Below, in pieces: positions 1-10,405 of a stretch of DNA of 64,000 bases. A program made the position numbers and the translations under genes. Origin of the DNA: Panax quinquefolius (lineage: Eukaryota > Streptophyta > Magnoliopsida > Apiales > Araliaceae); assembly GCA_020205615.1 (NCBI GenBank), contig CM035173.1, forward strand, positions 52,146,922-52,210,921, given 5' to 3'. Below the pieces are notes generated by a model. It was given only the letters and a program-made list of their open reading frames with translations, was not told the origin of the DNA and made no database searches. Positions within the stretch are counted from its first letter, which is position 1. The number at the start of each line of letters is the position of its first letter.

Positions 1-534
1 CACATCATCCCCCGCACTACGACCGAGGATATTCATTAGTATCACAACCACAAATTATCCACGCACTACGCCAATGATATTCAGTATATTCATCAATGGT
101 CACGATCATGCCAATAATCGTCCATCAATTTCACGCCGATGAGGACTTTTTCCACATCATTTGTAACATTACTACGATGATTAATCGAATAATCCCTAGT
201 CATAATCATACCAAGTCCATCTATACACTACAGGCCACAGATGACTTTCAACATAATATAAACATGAGGATGATGACAATGATATAATAATTCAATAAAA
301 CAAGTTCAAGAATTAATTTATCTAGGAACTAATAACGTCCAAATTGTCGACATGATACTTCTTTGTAGAGTAAAACTCAAGAATGCTCAAAAGAATATTT
401 CTATGAAAAGATACTAGATGAAGTGCAAATATCAAGGATATTCTACTAATTTCATAGAGTATAGAAGTCAAAACATTAATCAACTGAGTATAATAAAGAA
501 TGTAATAACAAAAGAAATCACCATGCATGCGATA

Positions 535-900
535 GACCGCACAGACAGGTTATTCCAACAGAATAATAAATAATGGAACTAGGTCATGCGTAAACGCACA
601 GACAGGATATTCCAACAGAATAATAAACAAAACCAAGTCATGCGTAAATGCACAGACAGGATGTTCTAACAAAATAATAAATAATGGAACCAGGTCATGC
701 ATAAAGCACAGACAAGATGTTCCAACAGAATAATAAATAATCGGAACGAAGTAAATGCCAGAAAGCACGCAGCCTGTGATATTCCAACAGAATAATAAAG
801 AATGGAATAACAGAAGAATTTCACCATGTATGTGGTACTTCTCATAGACAGGTTATTCTAACATAATAATAAAGAATGGAATAACAGAAGTTCTCTTCAT
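535..900 (-). repeat. Tandem ~60-65-bp repeats in LTR leader
   Basis: About six degenerate units, each built around a block like ATTCCAACAGAATAATAAA followed by GGAACCAGGTCATGC and a CACAGACAGG run. Equivalent arrays lie at 13495-13840 and 52030-52440. The array is downstream of the TATA box on the element strand, so it should be in the transcribed leader. Confidence 0.8.
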
Positions 901-1055
901 GAAGACGAAGGAAAAAAATAATACCCCTTACCTTAGAAAGAAGAGTACTGGATATAGGAGTAGTGAAGTAGCAGAACACTTTTCTTCTTTCTCTCTATAG
1001 TTTCTCTCTCTAGAGTTTCAGTGAATTCGTAAGAAATAGTGAAGGAATGAGCTTC

Positions 1056-1063
1056 TATTTATA
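1056..1063 (-). promoter_or_regulatory. TATA box of element A LTR promoter
   Basis: TATAAATA on the minus strand inside CTATAAATAGAAGC, followed by a CT/GA-rich stretch at about 975-1020. The same box recurs at matching places in sister LTRs: 5109-5116 (+), 11881-11888, 31192-31199, 38520-38527, 49354-49361 and 59978-59985 (all -). It is inferred to be the Pol II core promoter. Confidence 0.65.
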
Positions 1064-1335
1064 GAAGAATGGATTGAATAGTAACTAATTCCTAAACAGT
1101 CTAGATTGATTTACTTGTAAACGGACGGTCCAGATTGGTTTACTATAAAATATTCTAATAAAATAAAATCTTTTAAATATAATATATATTATATATATAA
1201 ACAACATATGTTTGAAAGAGAAAAGTTCACGGGATTCATTCCCGTGATATTGCTTGAAAACATCCCACTTGATTTATATTATATATATATATAATATAAA
1301 TCATGCCACTAAAACCAAACCTCCCCCCACTAGTA

Positions 1336-1337
<2 letters not shown>

Positions 1338-1379
<42 letters not shown>
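1338..1379. repeat. (AT)n microsatellite in LTR
   Basis: About 42 bp of uninterrupted AT dinucleotides. A matching run at the same LTR position is at 14280-14323, and an unrelated one lies in spacer at 15311-15346. Confidence 0.95.
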
Positions 1380-1382
<3 letters not shown>

Positions 1383-2125
1383 ACTCATACCACACTATTT
1401 TGAGAAATGAGTAGGTGGTGGGTCCATAAAATCACATCAAATACTTCATAAAAATTCTCTCAATATTTTTAACAACATTTATCATTATTATTATAATTCA
1501 CAATATTAATCGACCAGGTCGTTTCAGGAAAGAGGGCTTTCAATAAGGATTTCTCCTATTGGCTTGCAATTAGGTGACCAAACCTCTCATTGATGTAACT
1601 TCTAGACATCGTTAATATTGCAAATAATAATATTAATAACTTTGTTATCTCAATTATTGATTTAATAATATATAAAATATTGACAATAATTGAATCAAAT
1701 AACGTGAGATACTATGCAGCAATTACTGTAACAATAATTGAATAAAACTGAGTGACTTCTCACGCAAGCATCAATAATCAATACCATGTGCTACTATGCA
1801 ACCACGCGTATTCCTGTACTTTTAACACCGGGTGTTTCAACAGTTAACGGTAAAACTTCCGTCGTTATTTTCATAAAATATTTTTGTCGTTTTCTCAATC
1901 CGAAAATAATTCCATTATGGGGTCCACCAATGATTGTGCCGTCGTACGAATATTCCCTGTTAAAATGAATATTCCTCGACCAATCGAATATAATATAACA
2001 ACTTGCGTACTTTGCAAAATTTATAAATATTACCCATAACTATAACATTATATCACATTCATTCCATAATATTTAAAAATGATATTTATAGAAAAATCAT
2101 CTTTATTAAAAGTTGGGGTCTTACA

Positions 2126-2139
2126 ACCTCCCCTTCTTA
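2126..2139 (-). other. Polypurine tract of element A
   Basis: On the element strand it reads ATAAGAAGGGGAGGT directly before the LTR start TGTAAGACC. Plus-strand DNA priming sites in LTR elements sit here. Equivalent tracts flank the 3' LTRs of C (32547-32560), E (53789-53804) and F (61107-61122). Confidence 0.85.
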
Positions 2140-2156
2140 TGAAATTTCCCTCGAAA

Positions 2157-2640
2157 TTAGGGGGTACGATACGGTATGTCGAAAAGGTAAGGATATCTTG
2201 ATTTCATTTGATTCTAACTCCGTGTCATTTCCTCAACATCATGGTTTCTCCACAAAACTTTGACTTGAGGTATAACCTTAGAGCGTAGAATATGTTCCTT
2301 CTTATCCAAGATTTGAACAAGAACCTCTTCATACGTCAAATCTTCCGCTATTTCGTCCGGTTCTAACTCAATAATGTGGTTCGAGTCTTCCACATATTTA
2401 CGTAACATGGATATGTGAAAAACGTTATGAACACGAGACATACTTGGCGGTAAAGCGAGTCTATATGCCACAGTTCCTACTCGAGCGAGGATTAAAAATG
2501 GGCAAATGAATCGAGGATTAAGCTTTCCTCTTTTTCCAAATCTCGTAACTCCTTTCCATGGAGCAACACGTAACAACACATGATCTCCGATATCGAATTC
2601 CACGTCCTTTCGATGAAGATCAGCATAACTCTTTTGTCGA
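2157..2640 (-). pseudogene. pol: Element A integrase C-terminus with chromodomain-like tail
   Basis: The longest open stretch is 2214-2603 (129 aa). It carries the GPY/F-like region (LNPRFICPFLILARVG), the segment VAYRLALPP...VHNVFHISMLRKYV, and then a chromodomain-like tail with LTYEEVLVQILDKKE and VKVLWRNH. A stop at 2214 cuts the tail; the same frame runs on to another stop at 2157, so the ancestral end was probably there. In chromoviruses this tail binds chromatin marks and steers integration; that role is family knowledge. Upstream the integrase core is frameshifted. Confidence 0.8.
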
Positions 2641-3361
2641 TCTTATGAGATTTTTATACGTTGTCAGATCGTTTGAATCTTTTCTGTAGTCATACGTACC
2701 AACTCTGGTCCCAACAACGTTGCTTCACCCACCTCATCCCAGCATACTAGAGAACGACACTTTCTTCCATACAACGCCTCGAATGGAGCCATGCCAATAC
2801 TTGCTTGATAACTGTTGTTGTAGGAAAACTCCACCAATGGTAAGAACTTGTCCCAACTTCCCTTGAAGTCAAGGACACAAAGTCTTAATAAATCTTCAAG
2901 AGTTTGAATAGTCCTCTCTGATTTTCCATCCGTCTGAGGATGATATGCCGAACTAAATCATAAATCCGTGCCCATAGCTTTTTGCAAACTAACCCAAAAT
3001 CGTGAAGTGAATCTTGGGTCTCGATCGAAACTATGGATCTTGGCATACCATGCGATCTTACAATCTCATTTATGTACATACGAGCAAGACGTTCAAGTGT
3101 ATAAGTTTCTCGTATTGGTAAGAAATGAGCAGACTTGGTCAATCTATCAACAATGACCCAAATTGCATCTATGCCTTGAGAAACCTTGGGAAGACCAGTA
3201 ACGAAATCCATGGTAATGTGCTCCCACTTCCATTTTGGAATTTCAAGTGGTTGCAATGGACCTTTTGGTAATTAATGCTCCGCCTTGGCTCGTTGACAAG
3301 TTAGACACCTTGAGATAAACAGCGCTATCTCTCTCTTCATATTGCCCCACCAAAATGTATG
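2641..3361 (-). pseudogene. pol: Element A integrase core, frameshifted
   Basis: The 3256-2885 stretch has the core start WEHITMDFVTGLP, whose D is the first catalytic aspartate, then [19 protein letters not shown] and MYINEIVRSHGMPRSIVS. It then leaves frame before the second catalytic aspartate (the DTQDS-like run is out of register). At 2690-2960 a further frame gives the pieces around the conserved glutamate, WDEVGE-like residues and NNSYQAS, on the minus strand. The CxxC of the zinc finger (CLTCQRAK) is at about 3285-3300. The enzyme would insert cDNA into the host genome; this copy cannot. Confidence 0.75.
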
Positions 3362-3787
3362 TCAAAGATCATGATACATTTTGGTACTCCCAGGATGGAT
3401 TGCAAACAGTGTGTTGTGCGTCTCCATCATGATTTTATACTTTAAATCAAGGTCGTTAGGAACACAAAGTCTGGAGTTGACTCGAAGTATTCCTTCTTCA
3501 TCGATTTTTGCTTCCAGCATAGCACCTTCTTGTACTTTCTTCCTCATATGAATCAGCTCCAGGTCTGTAGATTGAGCAGCTTTAACTTTATCGATTAAAG
3601 TCGGTTTTACTCGTATATTTGCCATCATCACGTGGGTCCCTGGAGTCTTTATCTCTATCTCCATCCTTTGCAAGTCATACAAAATAGGCCTTTGCGTTGA
3701 CAATATCGCACTCGTACCTGCATATGATCTTCTACTCAATGCGTCAACTACCACGTTTGTTTTTCCAGGATGGTATTGGATGGTATG
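3362..3787 (-). pseudogene. pol: Element A RNase H end and integrase H2C2 N-terminus
   Basis: It is open on the minus strand from the solo-LTR border to a stop at 3362. It starts with the RNase H/integrase connector (TIQYHPGKTNVVVDALSRRS) and ends with HNTLFAIHPGSTKMYHDL, the histidine half of the H2C2 zinc finger; the cysteine half lies beyond the stop. The solo LTR at 3788-6380 separates it from the RNase H body. Confidence 0.8.
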
Positions 3788-5108
3788 TGTAAGACCCCAA
3801 CTTATTATAAATAAAATCAAATTTTCTCTATTTATTATTTTGAAATAGTAAGGGTTGATTTGATTAATGTGGTTAGTTATGGGTAAAATGCTGTAAATAT
3901 TTCAAATATGCAGTGGTTATAAAATATTCATTTTATCGGAGAATATTCGTTTGGTGGGGAATATTCTTATTGTCGAGGAATATTAAATGCGACGGTAGTA
4001 GCCTTGTGTGGGCCCCATAATGTAAAGCGATTGAATGAAGGAAACGACAAATATAAGTTGTTTATAAATAATTGGCGTAGTTATTCTTTATTATCTTGTT
4101 GGAATACCCGGTGGTTAAAACACAAGAAGCATTAGCAGTATTGCACCAATTATTGATTCTTACGTAAGAATGCACTACTCAATAATTATTTACGATAATT
4201 CTTATTCAATATTTTATTTTATTGATTCAATAATTACTACGTTGATATTTTATATTATTGTTGTTTTAATAATTGTTATACACAAGTATTTTCATTATCG
4301 ATAAATAATTCATATTATTTGAATAATATTATTAGATAACATTCTTGGCAATGTCTAGAAAGTTACATCTAAGGAGAGGTTTGGTCACCTAATTACGCTG
4401 CCAAGAAGGAGAAATTCTTATTAGAAAGCCCCTCTTCCTGTAAATAACACGGTTGCGAGATTGTGATTCGTAATATTATTTGTGAATAATTAATTATTGA
4501 TTTATTGATAAGGAAAATATTCATTTTATGTGGATATAGATGGAGAAAATTTTAATGTGACAATTGTTGGAAATTGATATTTTATCTTTTTCGATAAAAT
4601 AATTCATTTAAATATGTTATTATATTTTAATAATATAATAATGGTGATATTTTTACAATGAATGTGGGATATATGAATAAATGAAGAGGAAGAATATTTT
4701 TGTTGCAATAAATATTTAAAACATATTTTCATGTTTGTGGACCTCATTTTCGATTTGAAATTTGATTATAGCACGTAAAATAAATACATTTATGGATTTG
4801 ATCAATTTACATTTGGAATTTGGAAAAACTTTCTTCTGCAAAGTTGTAAATAATGGAATTTCCTATGAAAAAGACATAAGGTTCAAATTTTTCTGACAAA
4901 AGGACTATTTATTATGAATTATTGAAGTTCCGGATTAATTGATTATTTTTTTTTGGAGTTTTAAATGACTGTTATATGAAAAACGTTTTTGGCAAGTTTG
5001 GCACATGTGTGGCTGATATTTTGGATCAATGAAGGTGTGCGTAAGAATTTATAATTTATATATTAATATTTTATTAAATTTTCTGCTTTGGTGTTCTAAG
5101 CAATTTCC

Positions 5109-5116
5109 TATAAATA
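5109..5116 (+). promoter_or_regulatory. TATA box of solo LTR
   Basis: TATAAATA within CCTATAAATAGGG, followed about 40-70 bp later by a CT-rich stretch with repeated TCTCTC, as in plant core promoters. It is the clearest promoter in this LTR family. Confidence 0.65.
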
Positions 5117-5666
5117 GGGTGCTTAGGTTAGAATTGAAAATCACACCAGAAACTGAAGTTTTCTCTCTCTTTTTCTCTCTATATTAACGAGCGTATTCTT
5201 GTGAGTATTTTAATACTTTGAGTGTTGTTATACGGTGTAAGTTCCCTTCAGCACTATATCCAGTATTCTAGTCAGAAGTACTGTCTTTTCGAGGTAAGGG
5301 ATATTTTTTTAAAAAAAATGATATTATTTCTTCTGATATCATTATGCAGGATTATTGGTAAGATTTTTCTTGTTAAATTCTTGTCTTTTAGTGTCGGGGT
5401 TACTATTCATATATATCTTGCATTATTATTCGTATATCTGATCTTATTCACGAATCGACCTTTATTCACATAAAATTAAATTTTCATTTTTATCCAAAAT
5501 ATCTATTATGGATACTAGCTTTGATTGTATCCATGTTTTGATCATTCTTGAATTTTACTTCACTATGATTATTAATGAAGTATTTTTGAACTCGGATTGT
5601 TTAAAGTACGAATCCTTAATATTTGTTCTTTTGTTTCACTGGATTCATTTTCTTTAAAATATTTTT

Positions 5667-5830
5667 CATCATCTTTAGTCCTAAATGATGGTATTACTGA
5701 ATATCTTTGGCCTGTTGTGCAAAGATGGTTGATTTTCTTATGAATATCTTTGGCCCGTAGTGCAAAGATGAACAGGTGTTGAGATGAACATGACCAACTG
5801 ATGAATATCTTTGGCCTGTAGTGCAAAGAT
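5667..5830 (+). ncRNA. Array of short stem-loops in LTR leader
   Basis: Three copies of ATCTTTG, ten bases, CAAAGAT lie at 5703-5726, 5746-5769 and 5807-5830, preceded by a related CATCAT/ATGATG hairpin at about 5667-5689. The loop is nearly constant (GCCYGTAGTG). They lie downstream of the TATA box and would be in the RNA leader. Function is unknown; see findings for paired changes in other LTRs. Confidence 0.6.
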
Positions 5831-6380
5831 GATATTTGATTCAAGATGTATATTAATTGATGTTACAAGGATAAAATATTGATGATAGACTTTTAAATTC
5901 ATGGATAATAGTAGATTTCATTCTCTACGTAACTCATCTATGAATTATTATTTCCGCTGCGAATATTGATCTGAAACTTGTTGTCTATTGTATTTTATCA
6001 GATTTTTCTCTGTTGAAAACTAACGATAATCTGTTCTATATTATCTTAGTCATAATATTCTTTACTGGGCTAGTTGAGCTCACCCTTTTCCTTTTTGTTC
6101 CATTTTTCTTCTCGGGGAGGCGAGAATGTAGCGCAGTCTACTAGTGGGGTATGGAATGAAGGTTCTAGAAAGTTGTTTAGTAGTCCTCACCATTTTTGTA
6201 AAATAATGTACCAATAATTATAATGAGGACTTATTTGGGTGTGAATATTGTCTAGATGGCAATATTTGTATTTAAACTCACGCTTTTTTATGTTGTATTA
6301 ATAAAGTTGTAGTTGTTTTCAGTACCATGTTATTGATTGACTCAAAATGGGTGATGTATATCTATTTTAAAAGCGCCACA

Positions 6381-6870
6381 AGATAATCATAATCTTTCAA
6401 TGATTCAGCTTAACGTCATTGCCGTCGCATGTTGGGTTCCTTTTGAGTGAAGAAATATTTGAGGCTTTTATGATTCGTAAAGATCTCCACTTTCTCCCCA
6501 TACAAGTAATGCCTCCAAATTTTAAGTGCGAAGACAACAGCTGCCAACTCTAGATCATGAGTAGGATAATTCATCTCATATTCTTTGAGTTGTCGAGAGG
6601 CATATGCTATGACTTTCCCATGTTACATGAGAACACATCCTAACCCTTTGCCTGAGGCATCACTGTAGATGACAAATCCCTCCGAGCCAGATGGTATTGT
6701 CAGAATAGGTGCTGAAATGAGTCTTCTCTTGAGTTCTTGAAAACTCTTCTCACATTTCTCGTTCCAACCGAATTTTGTATCTTTCTGAGTCAGCTGAGTT
6801 AAGGGAGTAGCGATTCGAGAAAACCCTTCTACGAATCTCTGATAATAACCAGCTAAGCCGAGAAAGCTAC
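6381..6870 (-). pseudogene. pol: Element A RNase H
   Basis: On the minus strand one frame carries the RT connection ([19 protein letters not shown]), the DASGKGLGCVLM-type RNase H start with its first catalytic aspartate, a stop replacing a residue right after CVLM (about 6624-6626), and the segment [17 protein letters not shown]. It runs into the solo-LTR junction at 6380. The enzyme would degrade RNA in the RNA/DNA hybrid. Confidence 0.75.
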
Positions 6871-7301
6871 GTACTTGATCATCGATTTAAGTTGCTCCCG
6901 ACTTTGAATAGCTTCAATCTTTCTTTGGGTCAATGATATTCCATGACTTGATACCACGTGCCCAAGGAATGCTACTTTCTCAAGCCAGAACTTGCATTTC
7001 TTCAACTTGGCATAAAGCTTATATTCACGAAGCTTTTGGAGTATCAGCCTCAAGTGTTGCTCATGATCTTCACGGCTTTTGGAATAAATAAGGATGTCAT
7101 CAATAAAGACGACCATAAAGTGATCCAAATATTCCTTGAATACTCGGTTCATCATATCCATGAAGGCAGCAGGAGCATTAGTTAATCCAAAAGACATGAC
7201 TAGGAATTCATAATGCCCGTACCGAGTTCTAAAAGCCGTCTTTGGAATGTTATCGGTTCTAATCTTCAATTGGTGATATCCGGAACGAAGATCAATCTTT
7301 G
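6853..7301 (-). pseudogene. pol: Element A reverse transcriptase, palm/thumb half
   Basis: The open stretch 7269-6853 holds [35 protein letters not shown] and the catalytic FIDDILIYS (the two aspartates of the YXDD-type box), followed by the thumb. Near 6890 it shifts frame, and the thumb continues in the RNase H frame. On its upstream side a T9 run (7302-7310) separates it from the fingers half. Confidence 0.85.
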
Positions 7302-8345
7302 AAAAAAAAATTTGGCGTCTTGCAACTGGTCAAAAAGGTCATCAATGCGAGGCAATGGATATCTATTTTTGATAGTGACATGGTTCAACTCCTGATAATC
7401 AATACAAAGTCGCAAACTCCCATCTTTCTTCTTCACGAATAGAACAGGAGCACCCCAAGGAGACGTACTAGGACGAATGAAACCGATGTCTAACAATTCC
7501 TGCAGTTGGGTCTTTAACTCCTGAAGTTCAATAGGAGCAATTCGATATGGGGATTTGGAAATGGGTTTTGTACCGGGTTCAAGGTCAATACAAAATTCAA
7601 TTTCACGTTCTGGGGGTAGGCCAGGAAGTTCTTCAGGGAATACGTTAGTAAATTCATTAACAATAGAAATATCATTCAAAACTGGCGTATTTTTGTTTAG
7701 ATCCGTGACATGAGCTAAGAAAGCTTGACATCCGTTTTTCAATAAACGAATAGCTTTATGGCTTGAGATAACAGTGATTGATTTTAATGGTTTGGTTGCT
7801 TGAATTCGCATAATAGGTTGGTTAGGAATATGAAAGCTAACAACCTTACGAAAACAATCAATTTTTGCATGATGAGTAGTTAACCAATCAATCCCTAGAA
7901 TTACGTCAAATGCAAGTATTTTCAATGAAATAAGATCAACAGGTAATGTGAGGGTACCGATTTGAACCAAACAAGACTTATAAACAGTGGATGTAATGAA
8001 GGTTTCTCCCAATGGAGTTTCAACAGATAAGTCAAAGTCTAATTTCTCCGGAGTCAAATTTAAACGTTGAGCGCAAGTAGGAGAAATAAAAGAATGGGTA
8101 AAACCGGTATCAAATAAGGTATATACTTCGCTAGAGTTTATGATAAGCTTACCCGTGATGACCTCGTTTGGGTTCTTTGCTTTCTGGGAGGTCACGACAA
8201 ACGCTCTCCCTTGAACTACCGGTTTTGTCTTATCTGGGACGGCCTTTGATGCCTCCATCCTAATTTGGACTTGTCTCTTCATGCCACGACAAAATCGGGC
8301 CAGGTGACCTTCTCTTCCACAATTGTAACATGCTTTGGATGGCAT
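7266..8345 (-). pseudogene. pol: Element A CCHC knuckle 2, protease and RT fingers
   Basis: 359 codons. They begin with the second CCHC knuckle [14 protein letters not shown], then the aspartic protease with its active site [12 protein letters not shown] (residues about 79-90) and the ILGIDWL flap region. The RT start follows: a conserved proline-rich linker, [29 protein letters not shown] and [14 protein letters not shown]. The frame is lost in a T9 run at 7302-7310, just before the first RT catalytic aspartate. The frame is open upstream of the methionine and includes knuckle 1 ([14 protein letters not shown]), so 8345 is not the true start. Confidence 0.85.
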
Positions 8346-9393
8346 CGCGCAGTTTGGACTGATGTGTCCCTCTCCTCCACATTTGAAGCATATGATAGGT
8401 GGTTGTTCTCCTTCCTTAATGACAGGTGTTGATGCTGACGTCTTTCCATCATTGTTGAATCTCCTCTTCTTGAAATGTCCATTCTTATTATTTTGGCCAT
8501 GATTACCACCGAAGTTGTTAGCATTTTTGGCATGTTGATTCCCTCCACGCTTATTGTCACCGCTTCGATGACTGTTATCACTGGTATTATCATTTCCCGG
8601 CTGCTCTCTTTTGGTTGGGTTGACTCATTATCGCGCTCCAATAACTGAGCCCTATTAAAAACATCTGAATACAAACACAGTTTATGAGAGATAAGATATT
8701 GACGTATCTCGGGTTTCAAACCTCTTAGAAACATTCGCGTCATTCTCTCCTCATTATCAACCAAATGAGACGCAAAACCAGACAACTTAACAAACTTGGC
8801 TTCGCATCGCAACACTGGCCATGTTGTTTTCTCCGACTTGATGAACTCTACCTCTTTCATGTGACGAATACTTTCGGAAAGTACTTGTCGTTGAAGCAGT
8901 TCTTGGAACTTCTCCCAAGACATCTTGATCGCGGCGAGTTGAGTACGCTTACTGATTCCCACCGATGAATCGCCTGCCGCCTGCAAATACACGAAGGTGG
9001 CAAAGGAACCTTTTGCTCTCTGAGCTTCCCAAGACATCAAATATCTTGTTGATCGCTTTATCCACGTCTCCGCCTTAAGTGGTTTTGGCTCTCCAAAGAA
9101 CTCCGGTGGTCCCAGTTCCTTAAACTGCTTGGCGGTGACCGTCCGAGAGTTGCCAGTGTTTCCACCTGCATTTCGGACAGGAGTCTCTCTTGCCTGATGT
9201 TGCATGAATTGCAAAAAATCTCTGAACATTCCATCGTTCATCATTTGGTCAGTGTTGTTGTTTGCATGAGGATTGTCGCCTTCCAGATGCACATATTGTC
9301 GCCTTCCTGATGCACATTGTCCTGATTATTGATCTGTAGAGACTCAACGGTCTCCTGTGCTCCATTGATGTTCTCAACATTCTCGGATGTCAT
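8279..9393 (-). pseudogene. gag: Element A Gag
   Basis: The likely start is the ATG at 9393 (MTSENVENIN), because it follows the PBS and 5' leader as in the family. A 23-bp tandem duplication (9271-9316) throws that frame out, so the next open stretch begins at 9292. It carries the Gag core (ELGPPEFFGEPKPLKAETWI; WEKFQELLQRQ; RMTRMFLRGLKPEIRQYL). A second frameshift near 8600-8625 moves the CCHC region into the frame of the downstream pol stretch. So Gag and Pol were most likely one long frame. Gag forms the virus-like particle and packages RNA. Confidence 0.85.
9271..9316 (-). repeat. 23-bp tandem duplication in gag start
   Basis: Two adjacent 23-bp units (9271-9293 and 9294-9316) differ at one base. 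The added 23 bp shifts the gag frame after about 26 codons. Confidence 0.9.
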
Positions 9394-9561
9394 TTTCAAA
9401 TACTGCCACAAAACAAGGGTTAATTAACATATCACAAATTATCCCTATACTCGACAAGACCAATTAAATACCAAATAAACTTAGGTAGGTCATACTAGCG
9501 AAGGAATTCCCGTCTCTCCCTCCTAGTTCTTGTCTCACATCGGCCGAGGATCATATCCTAA

Positions 9562-9573
9562 GCTTTGATACTA
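9562..9573 (-). other. Primer binding site of element A
   Basis: On the element strand TAGTATCAAAGC, two mismatches from TGGTATCAGAGC, which is complementary to the 3' end of initiator tRNA-Met. It starts two bases inside the 5' LTR end. Confidence 0.8.
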
Positions 9574-10405
9574 ACCGTGACGCCCCCAAAATAGGTATAC
9601 ATCACCCATCTTGAGTCGCCAAATACATTGTACAAAATTCAAATACAACTTAATTATACAACAATGTATATAAAATACGACAAAATATATGTTGTGAGTT
9701 TTAATACAAATATTGTCATCTAGACAATATCCACACTCAATCGAGTCCTCATTACATTTATTATCACACTATTTAATGTAATAGTGAGGACTACTAATGC
9801 TATTATTATCCGGACCGATCACTCCGCTCCCCGACTAGTCCCTCGCTACATTCTCATTTCTCAAGAGCACAATGAAAGTAAAAGGTGAGCTCAACTAGCT
9901 CAAGAAGAAATATTATGACTAAGATAATGCCAGAATAAATTATCGTTAACCTTCAACAGTGTTAAACTAATACAATATAACAAACATCAAGTTTAACTGC
10001 AGCAGAATAAGCAATCCATTAAAAGTGTCAAGTAGAGAATAAAATCTACTATCTTTTATGATTTAAAAGGTTTTTCATCACTTTTATCATTGGGACTCAA
10101 ATTTTAATAAATAATCCACATCATCCCTCAAGACTTTCACGAAGGATATTCATTAGTATCACAACCATAAATTATCCATGACTACTACGGACCAAGGATA
10201 TTCGTGTATTCATCAATGGTCATGATCATGCCAACAACTGTCCATCAATGTACTACGGACCAATGAGGACTTTTTTCACATTATTTGTAACATTACGGTC
10301 ATGATTACACTGAATAATCCCTGGTCATAATCACACCAAGTCCATCTATGCACTACAGGCCACAGATGAATTTCAACATAATATAAACATGAGGATGATG
10401 ACAAT

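Larger units (their letters stand above)
1..2125 (-). repeat. Element A 3' LTR (partial)
   Basis: It ends at 2125 in GGGGTCTTACA, which on the element strand is the LTR start TGTAAGACCCC. It aligns with the 5' LTR at 13231-15126; by that alignment about 550 bp are missing beyond the window edge. It contains a ~62-bp tandem array (535-900), a TATA box (1056-1063), an (AT)n run and the conserved block around 1500-1620 seen in every LTR of this family. Confidence 0.9.
3788..6380 (+). mobile_element. Solo LTR (A family) inserted antisense in element A pol
   Basis: It starts TGTAAGACCCCAAC and ends GCGCCACA, the same termini as the other family LTRs but on the plus strand. There is no internal region, so it is a solo LTR left by LTR-LTR recombination. 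Flanks are gtatg and agata; they align as a decayed target duplication when compared with the intact pol at 34110-34160 and 54430-54450, but are not identical. It has a TATA box at 5109-5116, a CT-rich run near 5160-5190 and a stem-loop array at 5667-5830. Confidence 0.9.

Noticed and set aside
96..768. Short ORFs in the LTR (for example 96-287, and 550-768 with repeated FIILLEHPVCAFTHDL-type blocks)
   Set aside because: They lie in the non-coding LTR repeat array; the protein repeat only mirrors the ~62-bp DNA repeat, and copies in sister LTRs shift frame.
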